The translations under genes were made by a program, and so were the position numbers. This document shows positions 24,640-36,922 of a DNA stretch of 64,000 nucleotides, piece by piece. The stretch covers positions 16,586,891-16,650,890 of the forward strand of contig JAJEKV010000027.1 of assembly GCA_021234155.1 (NCBI GenBank), written 5' to 3'. The DNA is from Isoetes taiwanensis. Its lineage: Eukaryota > Streptophyta > Lycopodiopsida > Isoetales > Isoetaceae. The notes below the pieces were generated by a model. That model saw only the letters and a list, made by a program, of their open reading frames with translations. It was not told the origin of the DNA and searched no databases. Each line of letters begins with the position of its first letter. Position 1 is the stretch's first letter.

Positions 24640-26302
24640 ATGTATTACAGACCCCTGTAAAGCAAATATAGGGCGTCCTTGAGAAAATTGCCTGGAATAA
24701 ACCACATCAGCATCAAAAAAAACTTAATAAGCGGGACTGATACGCTTTAAGGAAAAAGCTTAAGGTCGTACTCCTTAGACCACAGTTTTACAGACAAGTT
24801 TAAGAAGATAACAATCTTTAATAAGAACAATCAACTTGGTTTCCACAACCAATCATCTCGGTTTCCTCAACCAATGGATTTGGGCATCCAGTTCACCACC
24901 CAACCGGATCCAGAACAAGAACTAAGGCAATTTCCAAGGGAAGAATGAAAGGAATTGATCACAGCTTGTTTCCCCTTCGGCTTATGATCAAACCAATCTT
25001 ACAATCATAAAGGGCTCAGTTAGGCTCAATCCAGCCACCAAGGATTAGAGCTCGATTCAATCTCAAGCTTATCAAGAAAGCCTGCAACCACCACAGATCC
25101 TGAAGCTCCGCCTACAAGATCTTCTGCTCAATCAAGAGATGCAGGTCGGCTCTGAACAAAGCACCCAAAGATCATGTGCAGCTGCCGAAATCAGAAGCAG
25201 GTGTATCAGAGTGCCGGGTTCAGTCTGCAGCAGCCGGAAAACCCAGTCTGAAGCCAGGTCTGTGATGCCGCTCCCTTCCTGAACTGGCCGTGATCCGCTG
25301 TTATAGCCTATCGGCCTTTTTGTTGGAGCAAAAGGTCGTCCTTTTTTTGCTATTTGTGTTCTGCTATTCCGATCTCCTCAAGATCCGCCTTTTCATAACA
25401 AATTTAGTGCTTCGTAGCATGCTTGAAGTCTATTTTTGGATGTCCCCCTTAGATAAGGTATTTTCCTTTACCTTTAAAAGAAATATCTCCCTTATCTTTT
25501 GCTAATGGTTGTTGATAATACCTTACCCCATAATATCTTATAACCATTGACTTTCAAAATACCCCATTGCCTTAGTTCATTTCTTCTCTGGACCACTCCC
25601 CCTAGCATGCCCCCATATCAGGGACAAAGACAATGCATGCAAGATTAAGCTGCATGCATGTAACCTATACAACATTGGCACAAAAAGATGAAGCAGAGCA
25701 TGCAAGGATCGGCATGCAAAGAAAGATCCGCATGCAAAGAAAGATCTGCAGGCAAAGATAGGCAAGCAAAGAAAGATCGGCGAAATGATTGGCATGCAAA
25801 GAAAGATCTGCATGCAAACATGCTGGACGAAGGAAGCACCTGCAAAAACAATAGAAAAGTTAAAAAAGATAGACAGATAACAAGGAATCCAGCTACCGGA
25901 AGCAGAAAATAGCCTTTTAGAAAGGTCTTCACGACGTGCGACTCGCCTAGACGCAGTGGAACGCCAAAATCTAGCATAAGAAGAAAGAAAAGTTAACAAA
26001 GTTATAAAAAAACAATCTAAATCTCAAACAAAGCGCAAGAAACAACCTGTAGCCGAGCATCGCCTCAATGCCGACACAAAAAACACCAAAAAACCTGCAC
26101 AACAACAAAGAAAAGGTTAAGATTAAACAAAAACATAAGGAAACAATGAGAAACTATAATCACCAATACAGTGATAGCGCCTTCAAAAAAACGAGTCTGG
26201 ATGCACAGCGCCTCAAGGCCGCGCGCTGGCCGGATGCCAGAGACAGAGAAGAACGTCCGTCAGAAAGAGAGAAGGGAAAAAAAAAAAAAAGGCCTTAAAC
26301 CA
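24640..26302. other. Upstream region of the recombinase inside the cassette
   Basis: No second gene is supported. Short ORFs at 25577-25999 arise from a tandem repeat. The recombinase promoter should be here but no clear TATA box was identified. An A-rich run lies at about 26276-26290, close to the right inverted repeat. Confidence 0.4.
25709..25825. repeat. GCATGCAAAGAAAGATC array
   Basis: Five to six imperfect, mostly adjacent units of GCATGCAAAGAAAGATC(C/T), some altered to GCAGGCAAAGATA or GCAAGCAAAG. Located subterminally in the recombinase cassette. Confidence 0.8.
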
Positions 26303-26328
26303 AAATTCCCTACCCTCTAACATTACGT
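26303..26328 (-). repeat. Right 26-bp terminal inverted repeat
   Basis: Begins AAATTCCCTACCCT and ends AACATTACGT. It is the inverse of 22242-22267, with 25/26 identity. Confidence 0.85.
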
Positions 26329-26352
26329 GGTGGAATGTCCCTGGGCAGGACA

Positions 26353-26416
26353 TTCCTGCCCTCCTTCTAGACCCTTGTCCTTAAGGTCAAGAGACTTGAA
26401 AGGAAAACAATGTTAC
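26353..26416. repeat. 64-bp direct repeat, right copy
   Basis: Second copy of the repeat at 22180-22243. Immediately left of it is a short palindrome, AATGTCC...GGACATT (about 26334-26354). Confidence 0.9.
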
Positions 26417-28990
26417 ATAAAAGCAATACCAAGAAGCACCATGCTTAGCTCATAAATGTTCATCATTTAGAACAAGACATTAGCTCCACGCCTTCAAACA
26501 CAACTTTGCTAGACCTTCTTGCAATCCAAAAGTTGCAACAACAACAAGAAGCAAATTTAGATCATCTGTCTTAGCCCAGAATGTATCAAGCACTAGTCGC
26601 CAACAGATATTCTTGGTTAAACCAGAACCAAGTCCAAGCCAAATCCTTGATTAGGCAAGCTAGTATGACCTGGAGCAGTTTGGCATACACCCAATGATGC
26701 AACCCCAAAATAAGAACCCTTGCATTTGCAAGGAAAAAAAAAGTTATACTTTGCATTCTTGGTATATTTACCTTTAGATTGACCTAGCCAATCATAGTTG
26801 CCATGCCAACCCATAGAAACCTAATGGTTTCAGGTCCATTCTTGTACTCCCAAACCTTGATTCTATTGCCACTTAGGCATATGAACTATTGCCATCATAA
26901 ATTCAATATCCGCACTTAGTAGATATAAGTCATCTACTAATACCGATCACATCCTAGCACCTAGTGGCAAGATCGATGCGACTCCACAACCGTGGATGTC
27001 CCATAGGGTCTAGCATGCGCAACATGCCCCCAAATTACCTGTAACACTTTATTTCCTTCCCTTCCTTAGAACCTTGGCCTCAAGGTCTAACTAAGGATTT
27101 AATATAGGAGATATGTTGTACAATTACGTATTGGCGACTTAGGAATTCTAGTGTCCCTACGAGACCTTGAAATTCCAAAAATATCCTTATTGTACAACTT
27201 TCGAACAAATTTGAGCATCCAAAATCAGTTCGGGTTACAATGGAGTTTTAACATGAACACTATATCATGGAATTAGCCTTATTATCCACCATAGTATAGT
27301 TCGTATAGCTAGCTTTCACAACACTCAGTACTAAATCTAGTTTTCCCAACAAAGCTAACTCATATGCTAAGATTCTCGCCTTTTTTCTCAAAAGGGATTA
27401 GCATAATGCGGAATAAACATGGGCACTTTTGTTAACCATATTGTTAAGAAAATTGTTCGTATAACTAATAAATTATCATTTCTTAAGTCCACACTCATCT
27501 TCCTCAAGATGACTTCAACTTGCATAGGCTTGACTCTAACTTGGAGATTCACACAACTCTACTTCTGGAAAGTGTGAATTACCTCTCCATCATGTAACAA
27601 CTTAAAGTAGAATCCTTTTTGAGGCACTCATGTACTGCAGTACATATCATAGGATTTTAGGCCAATCTACATATACTAGATCGCTTTAGATCGTTTACAT
27701 GATTTAGTTCAAAGCAAACAGGATAGGGTAGCTAATCCTTCCACATAGTTAACTTCTCATGGATAAATTTTACTCTCAACACATCTTCCAAGACTGCGTT
27801 GATCGAAGTACATCTAGATGATTCACACATTTATCCAATACATGACCTCATGAACCTTCACATAGACCATTTCATTGGTCATATTTTAGCCACATTAGGT
27901 AAACAATATCTACTTCTTTAGTACCACCCTAGGGTGCTTGGTCAAAGCCCACTAGAACCAAGTGCGCTGCCTAGCAGTCTTGAGCGTTGTGAGTTATGCT
28001 CTCACACTTATAACGATTCCATGTAACTAAGCTTGTGGCAATCTTAGTATGCAACTATCCTTGGCTATCATAGCCTAACACATTGCACACTCAAATCCAA
28101 GTAACAACTTGGCAAACTTGAACCATAGCTTCCCATACCTAGTATAGGATTTTGTGATGCATTGCAAAAATGAAGTTCAACCACTCGGAAAAACGACTTT
28201 TATACAAGAAAAGGTTCCAGTGCACCAGTCCCAGACATGATCACCTTGCCCTTTAGTCAACTTCTCCTAAGCATTAATAATCCTTCAATTAAGAGAATTA
28301 TATCACAATTCAAGACACTCTATGCTTATAGAGATTGCTATGGTCATCTGTATATTATCTTCTAGACACTTTGACTCATGAACTTCTAATCATAAGTTCT
28401 CAACCCATGGTCACATAATCTCACCTGGCTACACTTAGCTTTGAGACTATTTAGGCAACCTTTTGACCTTGGCAAATCCAATAGTTGTTCAAGCTCACTC
28501 CTAGCATCAGTTTTATTAGCATTCAAGTCCCAATCCTTGAAGCGTCATTGCTAACAACAGCTTTTGACCACGCCGATAGCTTACCATTGAGCTCTAATCC
28601 ATTCAATTCTCGATTCTGTGTTAGAAATTCCATGAATGAAGTAGTCGAAGATTAAGAATTTTCTGCAACCTCAAGACACACTTAGGTTGAATTCCAATCT
28701 TTCACAACGTGTTCATCACCAATGTCATAAAACCTTTATTAAATGAGCCATTCAAGCAAACCCTTGCTTAGAAAGGACACTTAACTGGATATTTATAGAA
28801 CAAATCTATAAGTCCAGATTTATAGAAGTGCATGAAGTGCAAATTGATAACCATTCTCCCTCTCCCCCACTTAAGAAAGAAATGGACAACAAGCACCCAC
28901 TTAAATTTCCATAATGAATTCTAATTATCTACACCGACAATTAGTTGTTCCACAATCCAATTACAGATACATCATTATGCTTTAAAACAA
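26417..28990 (-). mobile_element. Decayed gypsy-like remnant
   Basis: No usable ORF. On the minus strand near 27060-27090 the phrase DLEAKVLRKG resembles a gypsy polyprotein end, and scattered codable phrases lie upstream of it. Long stretches show nothing recognisable. Boundaries are uncertain. Confidence 0.3.
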
Positions 28991-29211
28991 GATGCCACGT
29001 TGCTCATAATTATTCAAGCATTGCTTAATTTAAGCCAACATAGAATTATCCCTAGAATATATTATCAGTCCATTTTGTTCAAATTTAAGCCCAACTCAAA
29101 TCAACTCTATGGACTAATATTATGTACATGGTATTTAAATTGCGAGCCACTGTCAGAATACAATAGCAGCAAGTGCCAGCTACATAAGGTATTTTACTCA
29201 GCCTGCACCAG

Positions 29212-29242
29212 GGCCATTCTCGACTTGCGAGTCGAGAATGCC
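29212..29242. repeat. Palindrome family I, copy 1
   Basis: Arms CATTCTCGACT and AGTCGAGAATG around a TGCG loop. A degenerate copy lies at 29276-29305. Confidence 0.85.
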
Positions 29243-29343
29243 CACACATCCTCTTTTTTTTTGTCTTCCCATGGATTTTCTCGACTCAGGGGTCGCAGAA
29301 TTCTAGATTTATTGCTATTCAGGGGCTTCCTTGTAGTTGGGGA

Positions 29344-29369
29344 CTTTCTCGACTCACGAGTCGAGAAAG
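29344..29369. repeat. Palindrome family I, copy 3
   Basis: Perfect 12-bp arms CTTTCTCGACTC and GAGTCGAGAAAG with a 2-bp centre. Confidence 0.95.
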
Positions 29370-29398
29370 CTCCGCACCCTCTGTTTTTTGTATTATAT

Positions 29399-29430
29399 GG
29401 GTATTCTCGACTCAAGAGTCGAGAATACCC
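29399..29430. repeat. Palindrome family I, copy 4
   Basis: Perfect 15-bp arms (GGGTATTCTCGACTC and its complement) with an AA centre. A damaged further copy lies at 29473-29493. Shared spacer text (CCGCACCCTCTGTTTTTTGT) follows copies 3 and 5, so parts of the region are duplicated. Confidence 0.95.
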
Positions 29431-31189
29431 AGAACTCTTAATTTATTGCTATTCCGGGGCTTCCTTGTAATTTTGACTCGCAAGTCGAGAAAGCCCCGCA
29501 CCCTCTGTTTTTTGTCTTACCATGAATTATCAAAATAACTGTTCTGACATAGTTCAATTTATTTATTGCAGCCCGTATCCTGACTAGATCATACATTCTT
29601 GGCAACAGTGGAAGGCATTGGGTTGTCCTCAGCAGCCTAAAGGAAACAGGGCTCCCTCGGACAAGTGGAAGACCTTCGAGAAATTGTGTAGATATGTTCT
29701 TCTAGAAGGTCAGGAAGATGATGAGGGGGATGATGAAGATGAGAACAACAAGAAAACAACAAGAAAGGGCAGGGAATCCCTATCGGATCATTATGACCTC
29801 ATTCTGTGCAGTGAGGCAGTTTGGAAAAAATGGACTGAGATCTGGGCTCTCTGGACAAGAGGCAAGCTTAAGGACAGCAATGGAGAATTGCCAACAAGGC
29901 CAGACCCAAAGTTATTTGACAAGCAGTTCATGAAAAGGATACAGGGCCTCACGGATAAAGAAACGCTTGATCTATAGGGCAAAATCCTGGATGGGACTAT
30001 CCTGCTAAGGAAGACTAGGAGTTCAAAAATGCAGGATGCGAAGGATTACGCGACAATCCTGAAGAGACGACATGTGTTAGAAGAAGGCATCACAGAATTC
30101 TGCAATGTTGCATCCAACACATGCCATGATTTTGACTACTATAAGGAGAAGGCCGCGCTTGATGAGGATGACATGAAGGAATTGAACCAGCTATGCCAAT
30201 CCTACATCAATACGAAGCTTAAACGGAACGTCAAAACTGCCCCCTTTCCTGAACGTGCTATGGCACTTCTGAAGTGGAAGCTTGATTTGGGGTGGTGCCA
30301 TTTAAGAGGATGATAGCTCCCCTCCCTTCTTGGTAACCTTGGGTCACAAGGGATTCAGTGGCCTGGAACTAGCGGCCGGGCCTGTGGCCCTATTTGCCAT
30401 GAATATGATCGAAGGCCCCAGTCTATATTATGAAAAAAGCTGACATTGAGCAGTGGTATAAGACGTGTCTGGATATGACCGAGCTAGATACTTTAAGTTT
30501 CCTTATCTTCTGCATACCAGACAATCAGACAACTGCTGCCTCACAGTGGGCAGCATATATTAATTTCAACAACAAAGTCTTGCATTCAATATACGAGCTA
30601 GAACATGAGCATAGACTTGGCCTACCAAAGGCACCAAGTTTTGCCAATATAATTTTGGTTCTGGTTTCAAGGTCGAATGCAGAGTTGGACAAGTGGTGGT
30701 CAAGCGAGCACCACTATGTCGATAAGTTCATGATTTCTCAGGAGCATATGGAACCTTGGAAGGGCGGCATGTTTATGGAGGATGTGCCATCACTCGACAA
30801 GGTCAGCATTGATGGTGCTACAGGCCCAATACATAGAATTCCTATCCGGCCGAGAGTTATCAAGTACTTCATTACAAGCTTGGTCGAGGGAGATCAGATT
30901 GTATGCAAGGGGTATATGAATGGCTTGTTCTCTCAAAGGGCTATGCTCTATGGAATGAAACTAATATCTGTGGTTGGGAACAAGGACCTGGTTGAGACCA
31001 TTTCATACCTGGATCTGCTTCATTACCATTTTCAAGACAGGAAGATTGGTGGAAGTAGTAAGGACGAAGATGACAGAGATAAAGATGACAGCCAAGGTGA
31101 ACCCTCGCATATCAAAGGTTTAGACGAACTCGCAGCAGAACAAATATTGGAGAATCTTCGACTGAGGTCAATTTTTTTCCTTTCCAAGG

Positions 31190-31214
31190 GTTTCTCGACT
31201 CAGAGTCGAGAAAC
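31190..31214. repeat. Palindrome family I, copy 6 (intronic)
   Basis: Perfect 12-bp arms GTTTCTCGACTC and GAGTCGAGAAAC around a single A, inside the 147-bp intron 31167-31313. Confidence 0.95.
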
Positions 31215-31256
31215 TTTCCAAGTCTTAACGCTTTTCCGATTTCTCACATGAATACT

Positions 31257-31278
31257 TTCTCGACTTGTGAGTCGAGAA
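31257..31278. repeat. Palindrome family I, copy 7 (intronic)
   Basis: Arms TTCTCGACT and AGTCGAGAA around TGTG, in the same 147-bp intron as copy 6. Confidence 0.9.
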
Positions 31279-32269
31279 CCTCCTTTCATAACTGATGGCC
31301 TTCATCATTTCAGGGACATCGAGCGAAATCAATCAGGATTATTGTCATAATCACAGGGATCTGCTAGCAATTCAATTGCACAGGAGGACACTACATCCAA
31401 AATAGGTAGTCCAGTACAAGACAGTGGAATCATCGACAAATAACTTAAAAGAATAAAGATCCCGGCTCTGGATCCCGATCAAGAAATCTGGTCAGAGCCA
31501 AACTCGAATTGGGATCCAGACGGGACCACCAAACTTGTAACATTTGACATGAATGGAGTCTTAGCTGCAGTATACCGCGATGGTGATGTCCCTGAGCTTA
31601 ACACCTCACAGAAGCCGACAAAGGTAGCGAATAAGATCGTCTATCCTCGGCCTCAAACAAAAGAGATTATTCAATGGTGCCTAGACCGGGGATTCGAAGT
31701 GGGCATATGGTCTTGTATGGCAAAGAAAAATGTTGTCAATGTCCTTGGTATACTTGGCCTGCCTGTTTTGAAGTTCAAGTTTGTTTGGGGAAACAAAAGG
31801 GTCGAGCATGTGTCAGACCTTGATCCGGCCATCACGAAAAGGAAGCCTATTATGGTGAAAGGGCTGGAAAGAGTTTATGAAGCATACCAGGATCTTAACA
31901 AACACAACAGATTGATCATAGACGACACCGCCTACGAGTGCGATCATAACTCGGACAATATAATCATTGCAAAGAGTTATCGACCAGAAGAGCATGAAAC
32001 GGATAAGTGGTTGTCTTACAATCTCGTTCCGGTATTGGCGGAATCCCTGTTTTTTATTCTTGTGGTCGATGTCATTAGGAACTATTCGAACCTCAAGCAG
32101 GTTGATCCGGAGAGCAGCGCGATCATAAGGGCTATGGACGGGAAATATTATGGTGATCAAGATCAGTGATCTCTGATTTCAGATAGGAGAATTCTGCAAA
32201 GTTTTAAAAGAAACGTGAACAAATATATTATATTCTGTAATGAAAATACTTGTACATTGACTTCGTAGG

Positions 32270-32298
32270 GCCTTTCTCGACTCGCACTTGAGAAAGGC
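32270..32298. repeat. Palindrome family I, copy 8 (intronic)
   Basis: Arms GCCTTTCTC and GAGAAAGGC around a GACTCGCACTT-type centre, in intron 32153-32462. A damaged ninth copy (TTCTCGACTCGTGATCTGAG) lies downstream of the stop at about 32990-33016. Confidence 0.8.
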
Positions 32299-33016
32299 AC
32301 TGCTTATCCCAATGATGAGACCGTTTGTATGCTTTTTTGTGTGATTGAATGCATCTATATGGAATGAATGCTCTCCAATCTATTTTGAATTCTGCATCCT
32401 TTTCTTCGTTACTCATGACTAATGGCACCGTAATTGTTAATCATAGACTCTCTTTGTTCTAGGTGGCTCGACATATGGCACAGATCCCGCTCAGGCTACA
32501 CTCTTACCAGGGCTTTGGGATAAGCTTGCTCGTGATTGCAGACGTTATAAGACCTCAAGAGATGAGGAGGAGAGGAAGAACATTCCGACACTCCAGAAAG
32601 CAACGATCTTGCAAATATTGCATGACATCCACGGAGGTTGGAAAAACAACATATTCGACCCGGCGATTGATGAAAAGATGCGAGAGGAGGATGGAGAAAT
32701 TGGTTGGACAGGCTGGCGGGTGGCTCACGAGGCACTTTGTGAGGCATTTCACGTTCTTCAGGTTACCCCCAGAGCTTATAAACGGCAAGAAGAAGCCCCG
32801 GGCGTTCTTCCTGTAAGATGGACCACCTATAATGATGATGTAACTGTAGTGACAGCAAGACCGCCATGGTCTCTGGGTCCGATGTAAAATACGTTGTAAC
32901 TATATAATTTATTAATAAAATTTCTTTTTGAATTATAACTTTGTTTTAAATGTGTAATGAAATTCCTTTGTTTGAGTTGTATTCTTGGTGTTCTCGACTC
33001 GTGATCTGAGAAAACA

Positions 33017-36000
33017 GAGGGAAACATATAGGATGCTTGGACCCACCCTAATACAGAAATGCTCAAATTTTGGATAGTCAGAGAGGTCGACAACTTTTCG
33101 CTCATTTTCGTGGTTCCAAAAAAAAAAAAATAGCAATCGCATATGACCCACTTTAATTAAATACGACTTTTTAATTCAAATTTAACTCGATGCTTCGCTA
33201 AGAAGTTCTAATAAACAATGTTGTGCTTCATTGAAACCCTATTAGGCAAGGAATTTAGCTTTAAACTTCATGTACTGCCATTTGTGCAATAGGTTAATTG
33301 AGAAGGTAAAATCTCAACAAGATGTGCATTAAAAACATGAATACCTTACCATGTGATGAAAATAAATTAATGGATTATGCTACTTGAATTCGACTTGAAC
33401 AAACAAAATTTTGTTATCTATATATCACTTGTAACTTAATTCTTGGCACCTAACTTTAGACACTGATCTTCTTAATCTCATATTTTACTCCCAGTCTATT
33501 GCGGCAGTAAGAATCTCCTATTTCAGCCTGAAAAATCAGGTATGTGTCTGCTAGCTTCCAGGTTTTTTCATTTTAGGTTTTGATAATTTTTGCCCTGTGC
33601 CTTTATTCCTTTGCAGAGGTGCAGTAGACAGTTCTCCATCAAACCCTTCACCTTGCAATGCATCAGTCGCCTGGATCATACTGCATGATCATCATGTTGC
33701 CGTCAAGACCACAACACCATTCTTAATGTAAATGAGTTTTTTAAGGACGGTAATTGGTCTGGCTAGCATCTTCCATGGTGCTGTTCAGGTGCTTGCCTCT
33801 TTATTCTCTGGTTTACGGTTGTGAATTTTAAAATGTGTGACTGTAGTCTAGATATACTCTTTGTTGTTGAAGGCTTCAATCGCAGCATGTCCGTTGCAAA
33901 TCTTTTGCTACAAAAGGGTCATGTGCTGGGAAAGGCTATAATGTCTCTTGCTGTTTTGATCATACATAAAGATTGTGTTCTTATATTGCAGCTTTTTTAT
34001 AGTATGCTCTTTGCTATTTTGGATACAACAGATAAACCAGCACGTGATATGATCATATGGTCGGATATGATGCCACATCAGCAGGGGGGGCGAATAAGGA
34101 AGGCTGGTCGAAGAAATGTTCGATATGATCTGGTCTATTGTGAGGACCTCGGCAAGTTCATGGTTTTTGAAGTTCAAGACCTGACATAAGTCTATTTAAT
34201 TGAAAATATCTGCATAAGCTAACTAGAACTTGAGAAAAAGGTAAAGCTACATTTGCCAATTCATGAGCTTAAGTGCTTCCATAAAATCTTTCCATTTGGT
34301 AGTCCTATACTTGAGAGAGGATGCGCTATTGTTAAAATGTTTTTTGCAGGAGCCGAGAGGAATTGTTGAATGGTTTAACTGAGAAGATCAATCTGGTTAA
34401 GCATCTCAAAAACTTATATTTTTTGTTTTTTATAGGTCTTATATGATAGACACATACCTGAATATCGTTTCAAATATTTTTGTTTTATATAAGTTCAATT
34501 TGATAGACATATATTTGTAAATCATTTCAAATGCATTACTGGGGTACTTATGTTGTCGACTTTGAAATTGAAGAAGATGCCTTCTATAGAAAATGGAATA
34601 TCCTTTGCTCTACATTAAATTATTATCCTATTTATTATGTTTGATCCTATGGGTCGTTTCAAATGTTCCAATGCGACATTATATTGAGTTTCATAGGTCA
34701 GTTTTTTACATGGTTAGGATCTTTCTCCTTGGGAGAACTTATGATTGATATGAGAACATGGATCTGATATTAATATTCTTGCAGAACCTGCTTAGTAATC
34801 CCAATTTCATTCAAAACGAAACTTACATATTTATATTCTTGCATTTGCTTTAGACATAGGCTTACGGATATGGAATGGATGCTTGCTACAACAAACTGAA
34901 TTTCATGCCAACTATTCCACATCAGAAACCTGTTGCGTATTGAGTGAGCTCTTCTCATTTACAACTATTACTAGTGGACCTAGAAAATTAAATGCAAAGG
35001 GTTTATTTCATGTTCTACAATTGGTCCTTCATCTTTGTCTTATCCAGCATAGCAGAAGTATAGGGAACATCGTGCACATGATGTTCACTTGCAGGCCATC
35101 TTATAGTTATGTTTGGTCTGTGCAGGTAAACATCCTACTGTTTGTTACTAAGGGTTAAGGCCTCCTTTGGGCTTACTAAGCGTCCTTTGAACTTATTAGG
35201 GTAAATATGCTTACCCATTTCTTTTCACATTCTTGAAGTAGTCATTCCAAGGTTTTAGTTTCATTGTTTGCAGGTCATTTTGCATATATCTTCTCGGCTC
35301 AGATGATTTTTTGAACATAAACACAGATAAATATGGTACTGAGAAGAGTACTTTGATTCAATATCATAAGTTGCATTGGCATTTGACACCCAGAGTGTAA
35401 TACAATAAGCAATAAGTCCTCAAGTTGGATAATGTGTTTGCCTGAAGATCATTTCATATGCTAAATTTTTTGCAAAATTTATCTTCTACATCCATTGATT
35501 TGGGATTTAGATGGTTCTGCCATGGAATGTGATTTAAATTGGTGTTTGTATTAAGGCTACTTTAGTTCTTTGTTGGACTTCTATGTAACATTTTGGTATT
35601 GAGCATAAAAGCTTGAATCTACATTGTTCCAAAGATAACATTCTTATATCAATTATAACAAACATCAGACAGTAGACTTTCAAAGTGCTCTTGATGTAAA
35701 TGGTCCAATGAAGGCAGCAAGGTGGTCAACTGCTTTTTATTTGAGTTCGCTCTTGGTAGAGCGATTGAGTCCACAAAGTTGGGTGTACAAGTTTTTTGTT
35801 ATTTTTGGAGTGACATGTTCGCCCTGTTTTGTAATGCCACATCTATATTTTGTGATGCTATAAAGTTAAATCTTTTGAAGGTCAGACACGTTTCCTCCCT
35901 TGCATTGTAAGTGAAATTGCTTATGTAGAGCTTAGTACTCTATCTCGACCATTTAATGTTCTAGAAGACATAATGGACATGGATGTGATTTGAAATTATA

Positions 36001-36430
36001 GTATTTAGACTAGCATAATTGTTTTACTGTCGTATGGTTTGTATGTAGGCATGATGTTTGAAGTTTTTTTAAGATTGCATCTAAAGTAAGTACTTGAAGG
36101 ATATGAAGAGCATAATAAACATTAGTCATTTATAGATGTCTGATAATTCTTTTGTTAACTTATTTTTATTTATTTTTTTGGCCCAAACAATGGTGGTTGT
36201 ATTAATTATAGTGGTCTATGGTTGTATGTATTATGTTAAAAAAATTTGGGCCCCTCCCCCAAAAAAATAAAAATAAAAAAAATCCATAGTTATGGAACAT
36301 AAAGCAATATTGACAAAGTAAGGGACATCAAAATCTGCACAAAATATTAACCTTCAAATAACCTTTTCAAAGCTTACATAGATTCACCATCCTTACAAGA
36401 GCTATATAACATGTTCCTGACAAGATAGAA
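33017..36430. other. Long region without supported genes
   Basis: AT-rich with scattered ORFs, such as 33821-34189 on the plus strand, which seem to span intron-like sequence. Possible splice-like junctions occur at about 33540 and 34000, but no protein family is recognised. It may hold a decayed multi-exon gene. Confidence 0.3.
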
Positions 36431-36679
36431 TTAGTTTTTGCTCTTTGTAGAAATTTGTCTTTGTAAAGAGTTGTAGCTCAAATCCAGAAGCATATTATGG
36501 CTGAGATCAATCTTCATTGCCTTTATTAAACTGCCTAATCCTTCAGGTAAAATGCCAGAAAAGCAATTACTAGATGCAATGGACCATATAGCATAATGTA
36601 GCTTGCTACAATTAGACAAATTACCAGTCAATTGTCCTACATATCTAAAACTCAGTAATAAAACACTATTATCAACCAA
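36431..36679 (-). pseudogene. Leucine-rich-repeat fragment
   Basis: Minus-strand phrases LTGNLSNCSKLHY, FSGILPEGLGSL and IDLSHN...LDLSYNSLQ follow the plant LRR spacing (LxxNxFxGxIPxxLGxL). The piece is about 80 residues, with no kinase or membrane segment nearby. It is probably a fragment of an LRR receptor-like protein. Confidence 0.55.
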
Positions 36680-36922
36680 ACAAACAAACTATCGTCAAGA
36701 GCCATGACGGCGATCAGTAATAACAAACTAGAATTATAAATCATAAGTAGAACCACGCTATATAACTAGCAATGGTTATTTGACATATTAACCCACTTAG
36801 TAATATCACTTTATTTTAGTGATTTCATGTAAATACTGTTGGTAATAATTTTTCTTTGTGGGCCTTGTGAGCATCCCATTCGGGACATGTGGTGGTCCCC
36901 AATGTCCCCCTAATGGTTCCAT

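Larger units (their letters stand above)
22242..26328 (-). mobile_element. Tyrosine-recombinase cassette with inverted termini
   Basis: A 4087-bp interval delimited by 26-bp inverted repeats (25/26 identical) that encodes one gene, a Crypton/ZMYM-like tyrosine recombinase, near its left end. Subterminal repeats occur at both ends: three AATGTCCTACT units spaced 29-30 bp near the left end, and a GCATGCAAAGAAAGATC array near the right. No short target duplication is evident directly outside the inverted repeats. Instead the outside is bracketed by 64-bp direct repeats. Classical Cryptons lack terminal inverted repeats, so either this is an unusual tyrosine-recombinase element or the recombinase gene lies within another inverted-repeat transposon. 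Confidence 0.6.
29572..32887 (+). pseudogene. Multi-exon gene with FCP1/NIF-type HAD domain, decayed
   Basis: Recognisable exons: about 29572-30313, 30430-31166, 31314-32152 and 32463-32887, the last three joining in frame across GT-AG introns. The N-terminal part (KWKTFEKLCRYVLLEG, FINFNNKVLHSIYELEHEHR region) matches nothing I know. About 31540-32080 encodes an FCP1/NLI-interacting-factor-like HAD domain: VTFDMNGVL, FEVGIWSCMAKKNV, LIIDDTAYE. Motif I is DMNGV rather than DxDxT, so catalysis is doubtful even in an intact relative. In-frame stops lie at 29585 (TAG), 29975 (TAG), 31348 and 31441 (TAA), with frameshifts near 30310 and 30430. The last exon encodes a basic tail ending RPPWSLGPM. 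It may be a transposon-borne gene that captured a HAD domain. Confidence 0.6.

Noticed and set aside
25577-25999. Cys-rich minus-strand ORFs
   Set aside because: The residues come from the GCATGCAAAG repeat array; there is no domain and no splice support.
33821-34189. 122-aa plus-strand ORF as a gene
   Set aside because: It contains intron-like T-rich text and no recognisable family; kept only as part of a region without supported genes.
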